In this document: positions 1-5,512 of the stretch, in pieces
Numbering within the stretch: position 1 is the first letter of the stretch
How the letters are laid out: each line of letters opens with the position of its first letter
Origin: Oscillospiraceae bacterium
GTDB taxonomy: Bacteria > Bacillota > Clostridia > WRCU01
Reading direction: 5' to 3'
Assembly: GCA_009783805.1 (NCBI GenBank)
Contig: WRCU01000052.1
Span: 1 to 8,186, forward strand
DNA length: 8,186 nucleotides
Program-made: the position numbers and the translations under genes
Notes under the pieces: generated by a model
What the model was told of the DNA's origin: nothing
The model's database searches: none
Seen by the model: only the letters and a program-made list of their open reading frames with translations

Positions 1-1
1 A

Positions 2-952
2 GGGCGGCACATAAACAACCCGGACCAACGTTCGGTCGCGTACATGTCGTTCCACGGCATACCCCACGACCGGTTCGGCGAGTTCGGGCGCTTCATAGCC
101 AGGTATTCGCCGCACCGCCGCGAGAGGAACGCGGCCATGGCGCGGAGGGTGGGGGAGGCCTTCGGCCGCTGGGGGCTCACGATCGACCTGGAGAGGGACG
201 TCGAGCCCCTCTCGTTCCGCCATGAGGGCGGATCGGTGACCGAGAGGCACCTCCTGCTCGCCTTGGCGAGGAAGGTCATGGAAAAGGCGGGCAAGGGGCC
301 GGGGACGGTGCTCTTCCTAGAGCGGGACCTGGGGGTAGGGCTGGGCGGCAAGGTTAGGGGCTACCTTTCGGACCCGGGCAACGAGCACTATGAGTATGAC
401 CTGCTGGGCGCGCTCAAAGGCGGTTTGAACGACAGGATATACCTGCCTGCCGGCCCGGAGTGCCCTAAGGTGGGTGAGTTCGTGGGGTTCGCGAGGGAGA
501 CCGGGTCGATCCTGACGTACGCCTACTTGGGCGACGTCGCCGAGTCGGTCACGGGCGACAAGAAGGCGCAGGCCTTCGAGGACGGCTACCTGGACCTGCT
601 CTTCGCCGAGCTGGGGCGGTTGGGCGTGAAGGCCGTCACGTACATGCCGACCAGGAACACCGACGCGCAGATAGCGCGGGTGAAGGCCCTATGCGCCGAG
701 CACGGCCTCATCGAGGTATGCGGCGAGGACATAAACTCGCCGAGGCAAGGTTTCGTGTGCGAGGAGATAGGGAAGCCGTGGCTGTCGAACCTGATCGAGG
801 CCGCATGGGCGTTGATCGGGCATGAGGCCGCAGCGACGGGGGACGCCTCCGCGGGGTTCCTCGGGGAGGCCGCGGTGCGCGGCTACCCTAAACTAGATGA
901 GCGCGTCGCGGCGTTCGCCGGGATCGGGAGAGGGGGGTATGAGTACGCTTAA
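2..952 (+). CDS. PHP-domain-like protein, C-terminal part (5' end cut by window edge)
   Basis: The frame is open to the left edge: codons from base 2 read GRHINNPDQRSVAY before the first internal ATG at 44, so 44 is not the true start. Numbering from that Met, the visible part holds SVTERH (64-69), HYEYDLLG (115-122), YLGDVAESVTGDKK (161-174), YMPTRNT (200-206) and GEDINSPRQ (227-235). From memory this set is typical of a PHP-like (predicted metal-dependent phosphoesterase/hydrolase) family in anaerobic Bacillota, often about 430 residues long. The N-terminal metal-binding HxH motif of PHP domains would lie outside the window. The protein looks soluble, with no signal peptide or membrane segment in the visible part. 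Its stop (950-952) lies inside rhaB, so the two are probably translationally coupled. Its substrate and its role in rhamnose use are unknown. The gene call is firm; the family assignment is moderate. Confidence 0.6.
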   Translation, partial: GRHINNPDQRSVAYMSFHGIPHDRFGEFGRFIARYSPHRRERNAAMARRVGEAFGRWGLTIDLERDVEPLSFRHEGGSVTERHLLLALARKVMEKAGKGPGTVLFLERDLGVGLGGKVRGYLSDPGNEHYEYDLLGALKGGLNDRIYLPAGPECPKVGEFVGFARETGSILTYAYLGDVAESVTGDKKAQAFEDGYLDLLFAELGRLGVKAVTYMPTRNTDAQIARVKALCAEHGLIEVCGEDINSPRQGFVCEEIGKPWLSNLIEAAWALIGHEAAATGDASAGFLGEAAVRGYPKLDERVAAFAGIGRGGYEYA

Positions 953-2423
953 CGTATTGGCCTTCGACTATGGGGCAAGCAGCGGCAGGGCCATGCTGGG
1001 GGGGTTCGACGGCGGCAGGCTCAGCCTGAGGGAGGCGCACAGGTTCCCGAACGACCCCGTGATGCTGGGGGACGCCTTCCATTGGGACGTCCTCAGGCTC
1101 TTCCATGAGATGAAGCGGGGGATTATAAAGGGGGTCAGGGAGTGCGGCGACTCGATCAAGGGGATCGGGATAGACACCTGGGGCGTGGACTTCGGCCTGC
1201 TGGACGCCTCCGGCGCGCTGCTCGGCAACCCGTTCCACTATAGGGACGCGAGGTCCGACGGCATGATGGGGCGCGCGTCCGAGATGGTGCCCCTCCGCGA
1301 GATATACATGACGACCGGGATACAGTTTTTGAAGTTCAACACGGTCTTCCAGCTGCTGTCGATGACCGAAAGCCGGTCCCCGACGCTGGAGAAGGCCAGG
1401 ACCCTGCTTTTCATGCCCGACCTGCTCGAGTACTTCCTCACGGGCGAAAAAAAGTGCGAGATGACGGTGGCGTCCACGTCGCAGATGCACGACCCCGTGG
1501 CCGGCGGCTGGGCGCGCGGGATGCTGGGCAGGCTGGGGATACGCGACGACATCCTGCTCGAGCCCATCCCCTCCGGCACGATCGGATCCGGCATATCGAA
1601 GGCCCTGCAGGGGGAGCTCATGTGCGGGGGCATACCCGTCATATCGGTGGCCTCCCACGACACGGGCAGCGCCGTCGTCTCCGTCCCGGCCAAGCCTTCG
1701 TCGAGCTGCGCATACCTCAGCAGCGGCACATGGTCCCTCCTGGGGACGGAGCTCGAGTCGCCCATCATCAACGACGAGTCGTACGCCCGGAACTTCACGA
1801 ACGAAGGCGGGTTCGGTGGGAGGATACGGTTCCTGAAGAACATAATGGGCCTATGGATATACCAGGAGTGCAAGAGGGTATGGGAGAAGGGGGGGGGGAC
1901 GGAGACGTTCGATGAGCTGGAGGATGCCGCGGCTTCCAGCCCGGCCTTCGGTGCGGCCATTGACCCGGACGACGACCTGTTCTCCGCCCCGGGCGACATG
2001 CCCGGGAGGATTGCCTCCTATTGCCGTGCGACCTCTCAGCGGCCGCCGGAGACCAAGCCGGAGACCGTCAGGTGCGTCATGGAGAGCCTCGCGCTCAAGT
2101 ATAGGCACGTCCTGGAGAGCCTGGAGGCCTTGATGGGCAGGAGGCTGGACACCATACACATAGTGGGCGGCGGGTGCAGGAACGTCCTGCTGAACGCGAT
2201 GACCGCGGACGCGACGGGGAGGACGGTGGTCGCCGGGCCCTCCGAGGCGACCTCGATAGGCAACCTGGTGGCGCAGCTGATAGCGTTGGGTGAGGTGGGC
2301 GGCCTGGAGCAGGGGAGGGCCCTCATCGCCGACTCGTTCAAGCTGGACGTCTATGAGCCGAGGGAGCCGGGCGTATGGGACGAAAGGTACGGATGGTATA
2401 AGGAGACGATCCTCAAGGGCTGA
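939..2423 (+). CDS. rhaB: Rhamnulokinase (FGGY carbohydrate kinase)
   Basis: ATP-dependent phosphorylation of L-rhamnulose to L-rhamnulose-1-phosphate, the second step of rhamnose breakdown, in the cytoplasm. Residues 7-17 (LAFDYGASSGR) form the first phosphate-binding loop of the FGGY/actin-like fold. WGVDFGLLDASG (81-92) and NPFHYRD (97-103) line the sugar site. SHDTGSAV (239-246) carries the presumed catalytic Asp241, matching Asp237 of E. coli RhaB. LSSGTWSLLG (260-269), NEGGFGG (288-294), NIMGLW (301-306) and HIVGGGCRN (407-415) are RhaB hallmarks. At 494 residues it is close to the usual 470-490. I chose the ATG at 939 over the in-frame ATG at 897 because the homologous N-terminus begins just before LAFDYG and a purine-rich GGGAGAGG lies upstream at 926-933. 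The 897 start would add 14 unrelated residues and lengthen the overlap with the preceding gene. Complete, no lesions seen. Confidence 0.96.
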   Translation: MSTLNVLAFDYGASSGRAMLGGFDGGRLSLREAHRFPNDPVMLGDAFHWDVLRLFHEMKRGIIKGVRECGDSIKGIGIDTWGVDFGLLDASGALLGNPFHYRDARSDGMMGRASEMVPLREIYMTTGIQFLKFNTVFQLLSMTESRSPTLEKARTLLFMPDLLEYFLTGEKKCEMTVASTSQMHDPVAGGWARGMLGRLGIRDDILLEPIPSGTIGSGISKALQGELMCGGIPVISVASHDTGSAVVSVPAKPSSSCAYLSSGTWSLLGTELESPIINDESYARNFTNEGGFGGRIRFLKNIMGLWIYQECKRVWEKGGGTETFDELEDAAASSPAFGAAIDPDDDLFSAPGDMPGRIASYCRATSQRPPETKPETVRCVMESLALKYRHVLESLEALMGRRLDTIHIVGGGCRNVLLNAMTADATGRTVVAGPSEATSIGNLVAQLIALGEVGGLEQGRALIADSFKLDVYEPREPGVWDERYGWYKETILKG

Positions 2424-2449
2424 CGGCGGACAACGAAAGGGGCGAAATC

Positions 2450-2821
2450 ATGAAGGCATACGGAAGGAAGGCATGGCTCGTGGCCGACGCGTTCTGGCCG
2501 GAGGTGGACAACGGCGCCTATAACAGCCATGAGTCGGTGTGCGTGCTGAACACGGGTGCGAACGACGCGCACATGAGGATAACCCTGTTCTTTGAGGACA
2601 GGCCCGCGATGGGGTGCTTTGAGGCCGTCTGCATGGCCGGGCGGACCAACCATGTGAGGATGGACAAGATCAGGGGCGCGGGCGGCGAGGCGGTGCCCAA
2701 GGGGGTGCCGTACGCGATCATGGTGGAGAGCGACGAGGACGTGGTGGTCCAGTACACGAGGCTGGACACCACCCAACCGGAGCTGTCGCTCATGACGGCT
2801 ATGGCCTGGCCCGTGGCCTGA
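2450..2821 (+). CDS. ASRT-family small protein ('sensory rhodopsin transducer' domain, PF07100-like)
   Basis: A single-domain cytoplasmic protein of 123 residues, the usual family length. The domain was first described in Anabaena sensory rhodopsin transducer, a beta-rich tetramer. Characteristic stretches are SHESVCVLNTG (26-36), DAHMRITLFFED (39-50), RTNHVR (65-70) and VVVQYTRLDTTQPELSL (98-114). No rhodopsin or signalling gene is visible here; the gene sits 26 bases after rhaB and 58 before the rhamnose isomerase. Family members near sugar-metabolism genes have been proposed, from comparative genomics, to be small-molecule (possibly sugar) binding proteins. A rhamnose-related ligand or enzyme partner is therefore a reasonable inference, but no catalytic motif is evident. 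The start at 2450 is supported by AAAGGGG at 2436-2442, seven bases upstream. The name 'rhodopsin transducer' should not be read as function here. Confidence 0.88.
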   Translation: MKAYGRKAWLVADAFWPEVDNGAYNSHESVCVLNTGANDAHMRITLFFEDRPAMGCFEAVCMAGRTNHVRMDKIRGAGGEAVPKGVPYAIMVESDEDVVVQYTRLDTTQPELSLMTAMAWPVA

Positions 2822-2847
2822 GGCAGGCGCAAGGCACCATGAGTGCG

Positions 2848-2859
2848 ATTATCCATAAT
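2848..2859. promoter_or_regulatory. AT-rich inverted repeat with -10-like box between the ASRT gene and rhaI
   Basis: The 58-base gap 2822-2879 contains a perfect inverted repeat, ATTAT-CC-ATAAT, in an AT-rich patch of otherwise GC-rich DNA. Its right half reads CATAAT (2854-2859), one base from the sigma-70 -10 consensus, but no convincing -35 box lies 16-18 bases upstream. It could be an internal promoter with an overlapping operator, or chance. The G-rich ribosome site for rhaI (2867-2877) follows. A nine-codon ORF (2839-2865) is present but has no support. Confidence 0.22.
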
Positions 2860-2879
2860 ACGTAACGGGGGTAGGGGTC

Positions 2880-4073
2880 ATGTCGGGAGATAGCTTGAAT
2901 TGGGAGAGGTCGCTCAGGGAAAAAGGGCTGGACTTGCGGAAGGTGAAAGGCAGGGTCAAGGGTTTCAGAATAGAGACGCCCTCATGGGGGTACGCGGACT
3001 CCGGCACCAGGTTCAAGGTGTTCAAGCAGCAGGGGATGCCCAGGACGTTGGAGGAGAAGCTGGAGGACGCGGGGCAGGTGCACAAGTTTACGGGCGTGTG
3101 CCCCACCGTGGCCATACACATCCCATGGGACAAGTGCGACGACTACGGCAAGGCCAAGGCCTTCGCCAAGGACCTGGGCCTGGCCATCGGCGCCGTCAAC
3201 CCCAACGTGTTCCAAGAGCCCGAGTACATGCTCGGCAGCGTGGTCAACCCGGACGCCGGAGTCCGCCGCAGGGCCACGGAGCACTTGCTGGAATGCGCGG
3301 GGATAGCCAGGCTGACGGGGTCCAGGGATCTCAGCCTATGGATGAGCGACGGCACGAACTACCCCGGCCAGGCCGACTTCAGGCAGAGGAAGGCCTGGAT
3401 GGAGGAAAGCCTCATCGAACTGGATAAGGCCATGGACGACGGCATGAGGATGCTCATAGAGTACAAGACGTTTGAGCCCTCCTTCTACCACACGGACATC
3501 GCCGACTGGGGCATGGCCTACGTGTTCGCCGGGAAGGTGGGGGACAAGGCGGAGGTCCTCGTGGACCTGGGGCACCATCCCCTGGGGTCAAACATCGAGC
3601 ATATAGTGGCCTTCCTCCTGGACGAGGGCAAGCTGGGCGGCTTCCATTTCAACAATAAAAAATACGCGGACGACGACCTGATCGTGGGGTCGGTCAACCC
3701 ATACGAACTGTTCCTTATATTCACGGAGCTCGTGAAGGCGGAGGATGACCCCGCGACCTCCGGGTGCGCGGGCAGGATAGCGTACATGATAGACCAGAGC
3801 CATTGCATAGAGCCGAAGATACCGGCCATGATACGGTCCGTGCTGAACATCCAGGAGGCCCACGCGAAGGCTTTGCTGGTGGACAGGGGAAGGCTGGCCG
3901 AGGCGCAGGGCAAGGGCGACGTGCTGGCCGCCGAGGCGTGCGTCAAGGACGCGTTCGACACGGACGTGCGCCCGCTGCTCGCGGAGGTTCGGGAGGAGAT
4001 GGGGATTGACCCGGACCCGATGGGCGCATACCTGAGGAGCGGATACGAGAAGGGGAAGCTCGCGCGGGGATGA
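2880..4073 (+). CDS. rhaI: L-rhamnose isomerase, RhaI (Gram-positive/Pseudomonas stutzeri) type
   Basis: Metal-dependent interconversion of L-rhamnose and L-rhamnulose, the first step of the pathway; equivalent in role to rhaA of E. coli. It is a TIM-barrel sugar isomerase of 397 residues, the expected size for the type. The P. stutzeri active-site residues (numbers from memory) can be placed with identical spacing: Glu194 and Lys196 (P. stutzeri 219, 221), Asp229 and His232 (254, 257), His256 (281), Asp264 and Asp266 (289, 291). A later metal-ligand Asp lies in MIDQSH (Asp305, against 327, three residues further on). Other family stretches are [15 protein letters not shown] (34-48), [11 protein letters not shown] (154-164) and [10 protein letters not shown] (258-267). 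The start at 2880 is preceded by a G-rich ribosome site. It lies directly downstream of the ASRT gene in the same cluster and appears complete and catalytically competent. Arg is AGG in 15 of 23 codons and Ile is ATA in 11 of 19. Confidence 0.95.
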   Translation: MSGDSLNWERSLREKGLDLRKVKGRVKGFRIETPSWGYADSGTRFKVFKQQGMPRTLEEKLEDAGQVHKFTGVCPTVAIHIPWDKCDDYGKAKAFAKDLGLAIGAVNPNVFQEPEYMLGSVVNPDAGVRRRATEHLLECAGIARLTGSRDLSLWMSDGTNYPGQADFRQRKAWMEESLIELDKAMDDGMRMLIEYKTFEPSFYHTDIADWGMAYVFAGKVGDKAEVLVDLGHHPLGSNIEHIVAFLLDEGKLGGFHFNNKKYADDDLIVGSVNPYELFLIFTELVKAEDDPATSGCAGRIAYMIDQSHCIEPKIPAMIRSVLNIQEAHAKALLVDRGRLAEAQGKGDVLAAEACVKDAFDTDVRPLLAEVREEMGIDPDPMGAYLRSGYEKGKLARG

Positions 4074-4121
4074 TGTTGGGGCCTGACGGCCACGCAGCGG
4101 CCATACGTCTGGCGGGGCGTC

Positions 4122-4133
4122 GCGTTTGGGACC
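4122..4133 (+). repeat. Direct repeat copy 1, GCGTTTGGGACC
   Basis: It matches copy 2 at 4197-4209 except for one inserted C. The copies start 75 bases apart in the spacer upstream of the aldolase. The 3' half sits in a short palindrome (TGGGACCCA, 4127-4135). Each copy precedes a hairpin by 13-17 bases. Function unknown. Confidence 0.4.
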
Positions 4134-4146
4134 CATGGCGGGGCTT

Positions 4147-4187
4147 CGGCCGTGCGGATCGATGCGGCGCCAAGGATGGCACGGCCG
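4147..4187 (+). repeat. Inverted repeat/hairpin 1 (CGGCCGTGC / GCACGGCCG)
   Basis: The nine-base arms at 4147-4155 and 4179-4187 are perfectly complementary and separated by 23 bases. There is no T-run after the right arm, so it is not a classical intrinsic terminator. It could be an RNA structural element or a DNA-level operator-like dyad. Confidence 0.4.
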
Positions 4188-4196
4188 TAAGCCGCA

Positions 4197-4209
4197 GCGT
4201 TTCGGGACC
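4197..4209 (+). repeat. Direct repeat copy 2, GCGTTTCGGGACC
   Basis: This is the second copy of the motif at 4122-4133, with one extra C. It is followed 17 bases later by the second inverted repeat. The repeated motif-plus-hairpin order suggests a duplicated unit, although the hairpin sequences differ. Confidence 0.4.
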
Positions 4210-4226
4210 TAAAGGACGGCCTCGTA

Positions 4227-4276
4227 GGCCCGCCACGCCGGCAGGCTTTCGCCGTATGCGCAGACGTTGGCGGGCC
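4227..4276 (+). repeat. Inverted repeat/hairpin 2 (GGCCCGCCA / TGGCGGGCC)
   Basis: The nine-base arms at 4227-4235 and 4268-4276 are perfectly complementary and enclose 32 bases; two more pairs form at the inner end if one base is bulged. The right arm ends 16 bases before the SD of the aldolase gene (4293-4299), so the structure could influence its translation. No T-run follows. Confidence 0.4.
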
Positions 4277-4292
4277 GGCAGACTAAAAGACA

Positions 4293-4299
4293 GTGAGGA
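4293..4299 (+). promoter_or_regulatory. Ribosome binding site GTGAGGA deciding the aldolase start
   Basis: GTGAGGA lies eight bases before the ATG at 4308. The GTG at 4293 opens the same frame, but it is better read as part of the Shine-Dalgarno sequence than as the start codon, since it has no good site of its own. Confidence 0.6.
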
Positions 4300-4307
4300 C
4301 GCGTCTT

Positions 4308-5348
4308 ATGGACATCCTAGGGGATTTGGAAGCCATATCGCATTACGCCGGGCAAAGGGTCGACTACGTCCAGGGGGGCGGCGGCAACACCTCCGTCAAG
4401 GGCGGGGGGCTCATGGCCGTCAAGGCCTCGGGCTTCAGGCTTTCGCAGGTGGGCCGGTCGGGCGCCTACGTGCTCCTTGACTATGGCAGGATCGCCGACT
4501 ATTATGGTGGCATAGGCGACTTGGGCGACAGGGACTATGAGTCGGAAAGCAAGCAATTGGTGAGCTCCGCCATATCGCCGCAAGACACCCTGGGCCTGAG
4601 GCCTTCCGTGGAGGCCGGCTTCCACTCGATACTGCGCAAATACGTCATCCACACCCATTCCGTGTACGCCAACGTCCTATGCTGCTCCTCTTCGGGGGAG
4701 GCCAAGGTGGCTGAGTTGTTCGGGGGGTATCCCGACGGGCCCATGTGGGTCCCGTACATCAACCCCGGGTTCTGCCTCACGCTGAGGATCATGGATTCCC
4801 TGAAAGGGTACGGCGCGGCCGGGGCGGAGGCGCCCAAGGCCATCTTCATGGAGAACCACGGCCTGGTGGTCACGTCCGACGACATGGGCGAGTGCATGGA
4901 GCTCCATACGCGGATAAATGACGGGATCATCTCCTGCCTGGGACTAGAGCGCTTCCCCGACGTCAGCCTGGCCGAGCGGGGATCGGGGGCGTTCGAGTCG
5001 CGGACGGGCTTGGTGGTGGGGGCCGTACGGTCGGGCCTGCTGGACCGCGGCTACGCGGAAGGGTTTTTGAGCCCCGACCATATAGTCTACCTCGGTGGGG
5101 CGCTGGGCTTTGGCGACGCGGAGGCCAAGGCGTCCGTCGATTCCGGGGTAGGCTCGCTTACGTACCGTTGCGGCTACGCTGAGGCCATGGCGGTCGAGGA
5201 GACGCTGGCCTCGCTCATATACGTCAGGGAGGCGATCGCCCGTCTGGGGTTGGGGCTCAAGGCGATGAGCGAGAAGGAGGCCGACTTCATCCGCAATTGG
5301 GAGATGGAAAGCTATAGGCGGTCCTTGGTCAGCGAGTTCAAGAGGTAG
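4308..5348 (+). CDS. Class II aldolase family protein, probable rhamnulose-1-phosphate aldolase
   Basis: Probably a zinc-dependent aldolase that splits L-rhamnulose-1-phosphate into dihydroxyacetone phosphate and L-lactaldehyde, filling the RhaD step. Motifs from the ATG at 4308: GGNTSVK (25-31) and ASGFRL (40-45) for phosphate/substrate binding; RPSVEAGFH (98-106) with the presumed acid/base Glu102; zinc ligands His115 and His117 in IHTHSVYANVL, and His184 in ENHGLVV. The part after about residue 210, including FLSPDHIVYLGG (253-264), extends past the minimal aldolase/adducin fold. It resembles the aldolase half of long RhaE/RhaD-type fusion proteins (COG3347-like), and the dehydrogenase half is absent. 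It is not close to the 274-residue E. coli RhaD. The 346-residue ORF is intact. It is the last gene of the rhamnose cluster, after a 234-base spacer. The superfamily is certain; the substrate is inferred from the neighbours. Confidence 0.85.
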   Translation: MDILGDLEAISHYAGQRVDYVQGGGGNTSVKGGGLMAVKASGFRLSQVGRSGAYVLLDYGRIADYYGGIGDLGDRDYESESKQLVSSAISPQDTLGLRPSVEAGFHSILRKYVIHTHSVYANVLCCSSSGEAKVAELFGGYPDGPMWVPYINPGFCLTLRIMDSLKGYGAAGAEAPKAIFMENHGLVVTSDDMGECMELHTRINDGIISCLGLERFPDVSLAERGSGAFESRTGLVVGAVRSGLLDRGYAEGFLSPDHIVYLGGALGFGDAEAKASVDSGVGSLTYRCGYAEAMAVEETLASLIYVREAIARLGLGLKAMSEKEADFIRNWEMESYRRSLVSEFKR

Positions 5349-5380
5349 GGCGCACGGGCAGGCCGCCCATACGGCGCTCA

Positions 5381-5417
5381 CGGCCAGGCTTCTCATACGG
5401 CACGCACCGCCTGGCCG
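5381..5417 (+). terminator. Inverted repeat after the rhamnose cluster, possible non-canonical terminator
   Basis: CGGCCAGGC (5381-5389) and GCCTGGCCG (5409-5417) form a perfect nine-pair stem with a 19-base loop, starting 33 bases after the aldolase stop. No T-run follows, so intrinsic termination is doubtful. It may mark the 3' end of the transcript or stabilise it, with termination by Rho. Confidence 0.35.
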
Positions 5418-5423
5418 GCCTCA

Positions 5424-5437
5424 CGCCGCGCGCGGCG
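5424..5437. repeat. Perfect 14-base GC-only palindrome upstream of the rho promoter
   Basis: CGCCGCGCGCGGCG equals its own reverse complement. It ends 21 bases before the TATAAT box, partly over the expected -35 zone. It could be a regulator site or part of a hairpin, but GC-rich sequence makes such palindromes easier by chance. Confidence 0.35.
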
Positions 5438-5458
5438 CGCCGCCGCTTATTAGGCGCG

Positions 5459-5464
5459 TATAAT
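5459..5464 (+). promoter_or_regulatory. rho: Probable -10 box (TATAAT) of the rho promoter
   Basis: A perfect TATAAT sits in an abrupt AT-rich island 49 bases before the rho ATG. No recognisable TTGACA lies 16-18 bases upstream (that stretch is pure GC), and there is no TGN extension. Transcription would start near 5471-5472 and give a leader of about 41 bases. The position between two transcription units fits a separate rho promoter. Confidence 0.5.
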
Positions 5465-5471
5465 CCATAGC

Positions 5472-5499
5472 CATAGATTCATCGCCATAAACTCATCGC
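5472..5499 (+). repeat. Tandem 14-base repeat in the predicted rho leader
   Basis: CATAGATTCATCGC (5472-5485) is followed with no gap by CATAAACTCATCGC (5486-5499), 12 of 14 bases identical. A further CATAG lies at 5466-5470. The pair begins about where transcription should start and ends just before the ribosome site (GGGGG, 5502-5506). As RNA it is C-rich and G-poor (9 C, 3 G) with several UC/CC dinucleotides. It may be an operator or an RNA site bound by Rho; its function is unproven. Confidence 0.5.
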
Positions 5500-5512
5500 T
5501 TGGGGGTATCTC

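Larger units (their letters stand above)
4074..4307 (+). other. Non-coding spacer of 234 bases inside the rhamnose cluster
   Basis: The other gaps in the cluster are 26 and 58 bases, so this one is long. No frame gives a plausible protein: the ORF that starts on the isomerase stop codon (ATGA at 4070) runs out of frame into the aldolase gene. The spacer contains two copies of a GCGTTT(C)GGGACC motif, each followed by a long-loop inverted repeat (listed separately), and then the aldolase ribosome site. I see no good -10/-35 pair and no T-run, so neither a standard promoter nor an intrinsic terminator can be called. A structured leader or attenuator for the aldolase, or a processing site, is possible. 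Confidence 0.5.

Noticed and set aside
897..938. Upstream in-frame ATG at 897 as the rhaB start
   Set aside because: It adds 14 residues unlike any kinase N-terminus and lengthens the overlap with the preceding gene; the ATG at 939 fits the family better.
888..1999. Long minus-strand ORFs (888-1658, 1238-1999) opposite rhaB
   Set aside because: They are antisense to an unambiguous rhamnulokinase and have low-complexity composition without family motifs.
2450..2821. Light sensing through a rhodopsin partner
   Set aside because: No opsin gene or opsin-like sequence is present; the neighbours are all sugar enzymes, so the name alone is not evidence.
2839..2865. Nine-codon ORF (with stop) between the ASRT gene and rhaI as a leader peptide
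   Set aside because: It has no ribosome site, no codons of regulatory interest and no attenuator structure after it.
3518..4136. Minus-strand ORFs (3518-4093, 3588-4136) opposite the rhamnose isomerase
   Set aside because: The plus strand carries all the isomerase active-site residues; the antisense products show nothing recognisable.
4070..4480. 136-codon ORF whose ATGA overlaps the isomerase stop, resembling a coupled small gene
   Set aside because: It runs about 170 bases into the aldolase gene in another frame, its protein is Arg/Gly-rich shadow sequence with no family features, and it has no credible ribosome site. Lack of stops is expected in GC-rich DNA.
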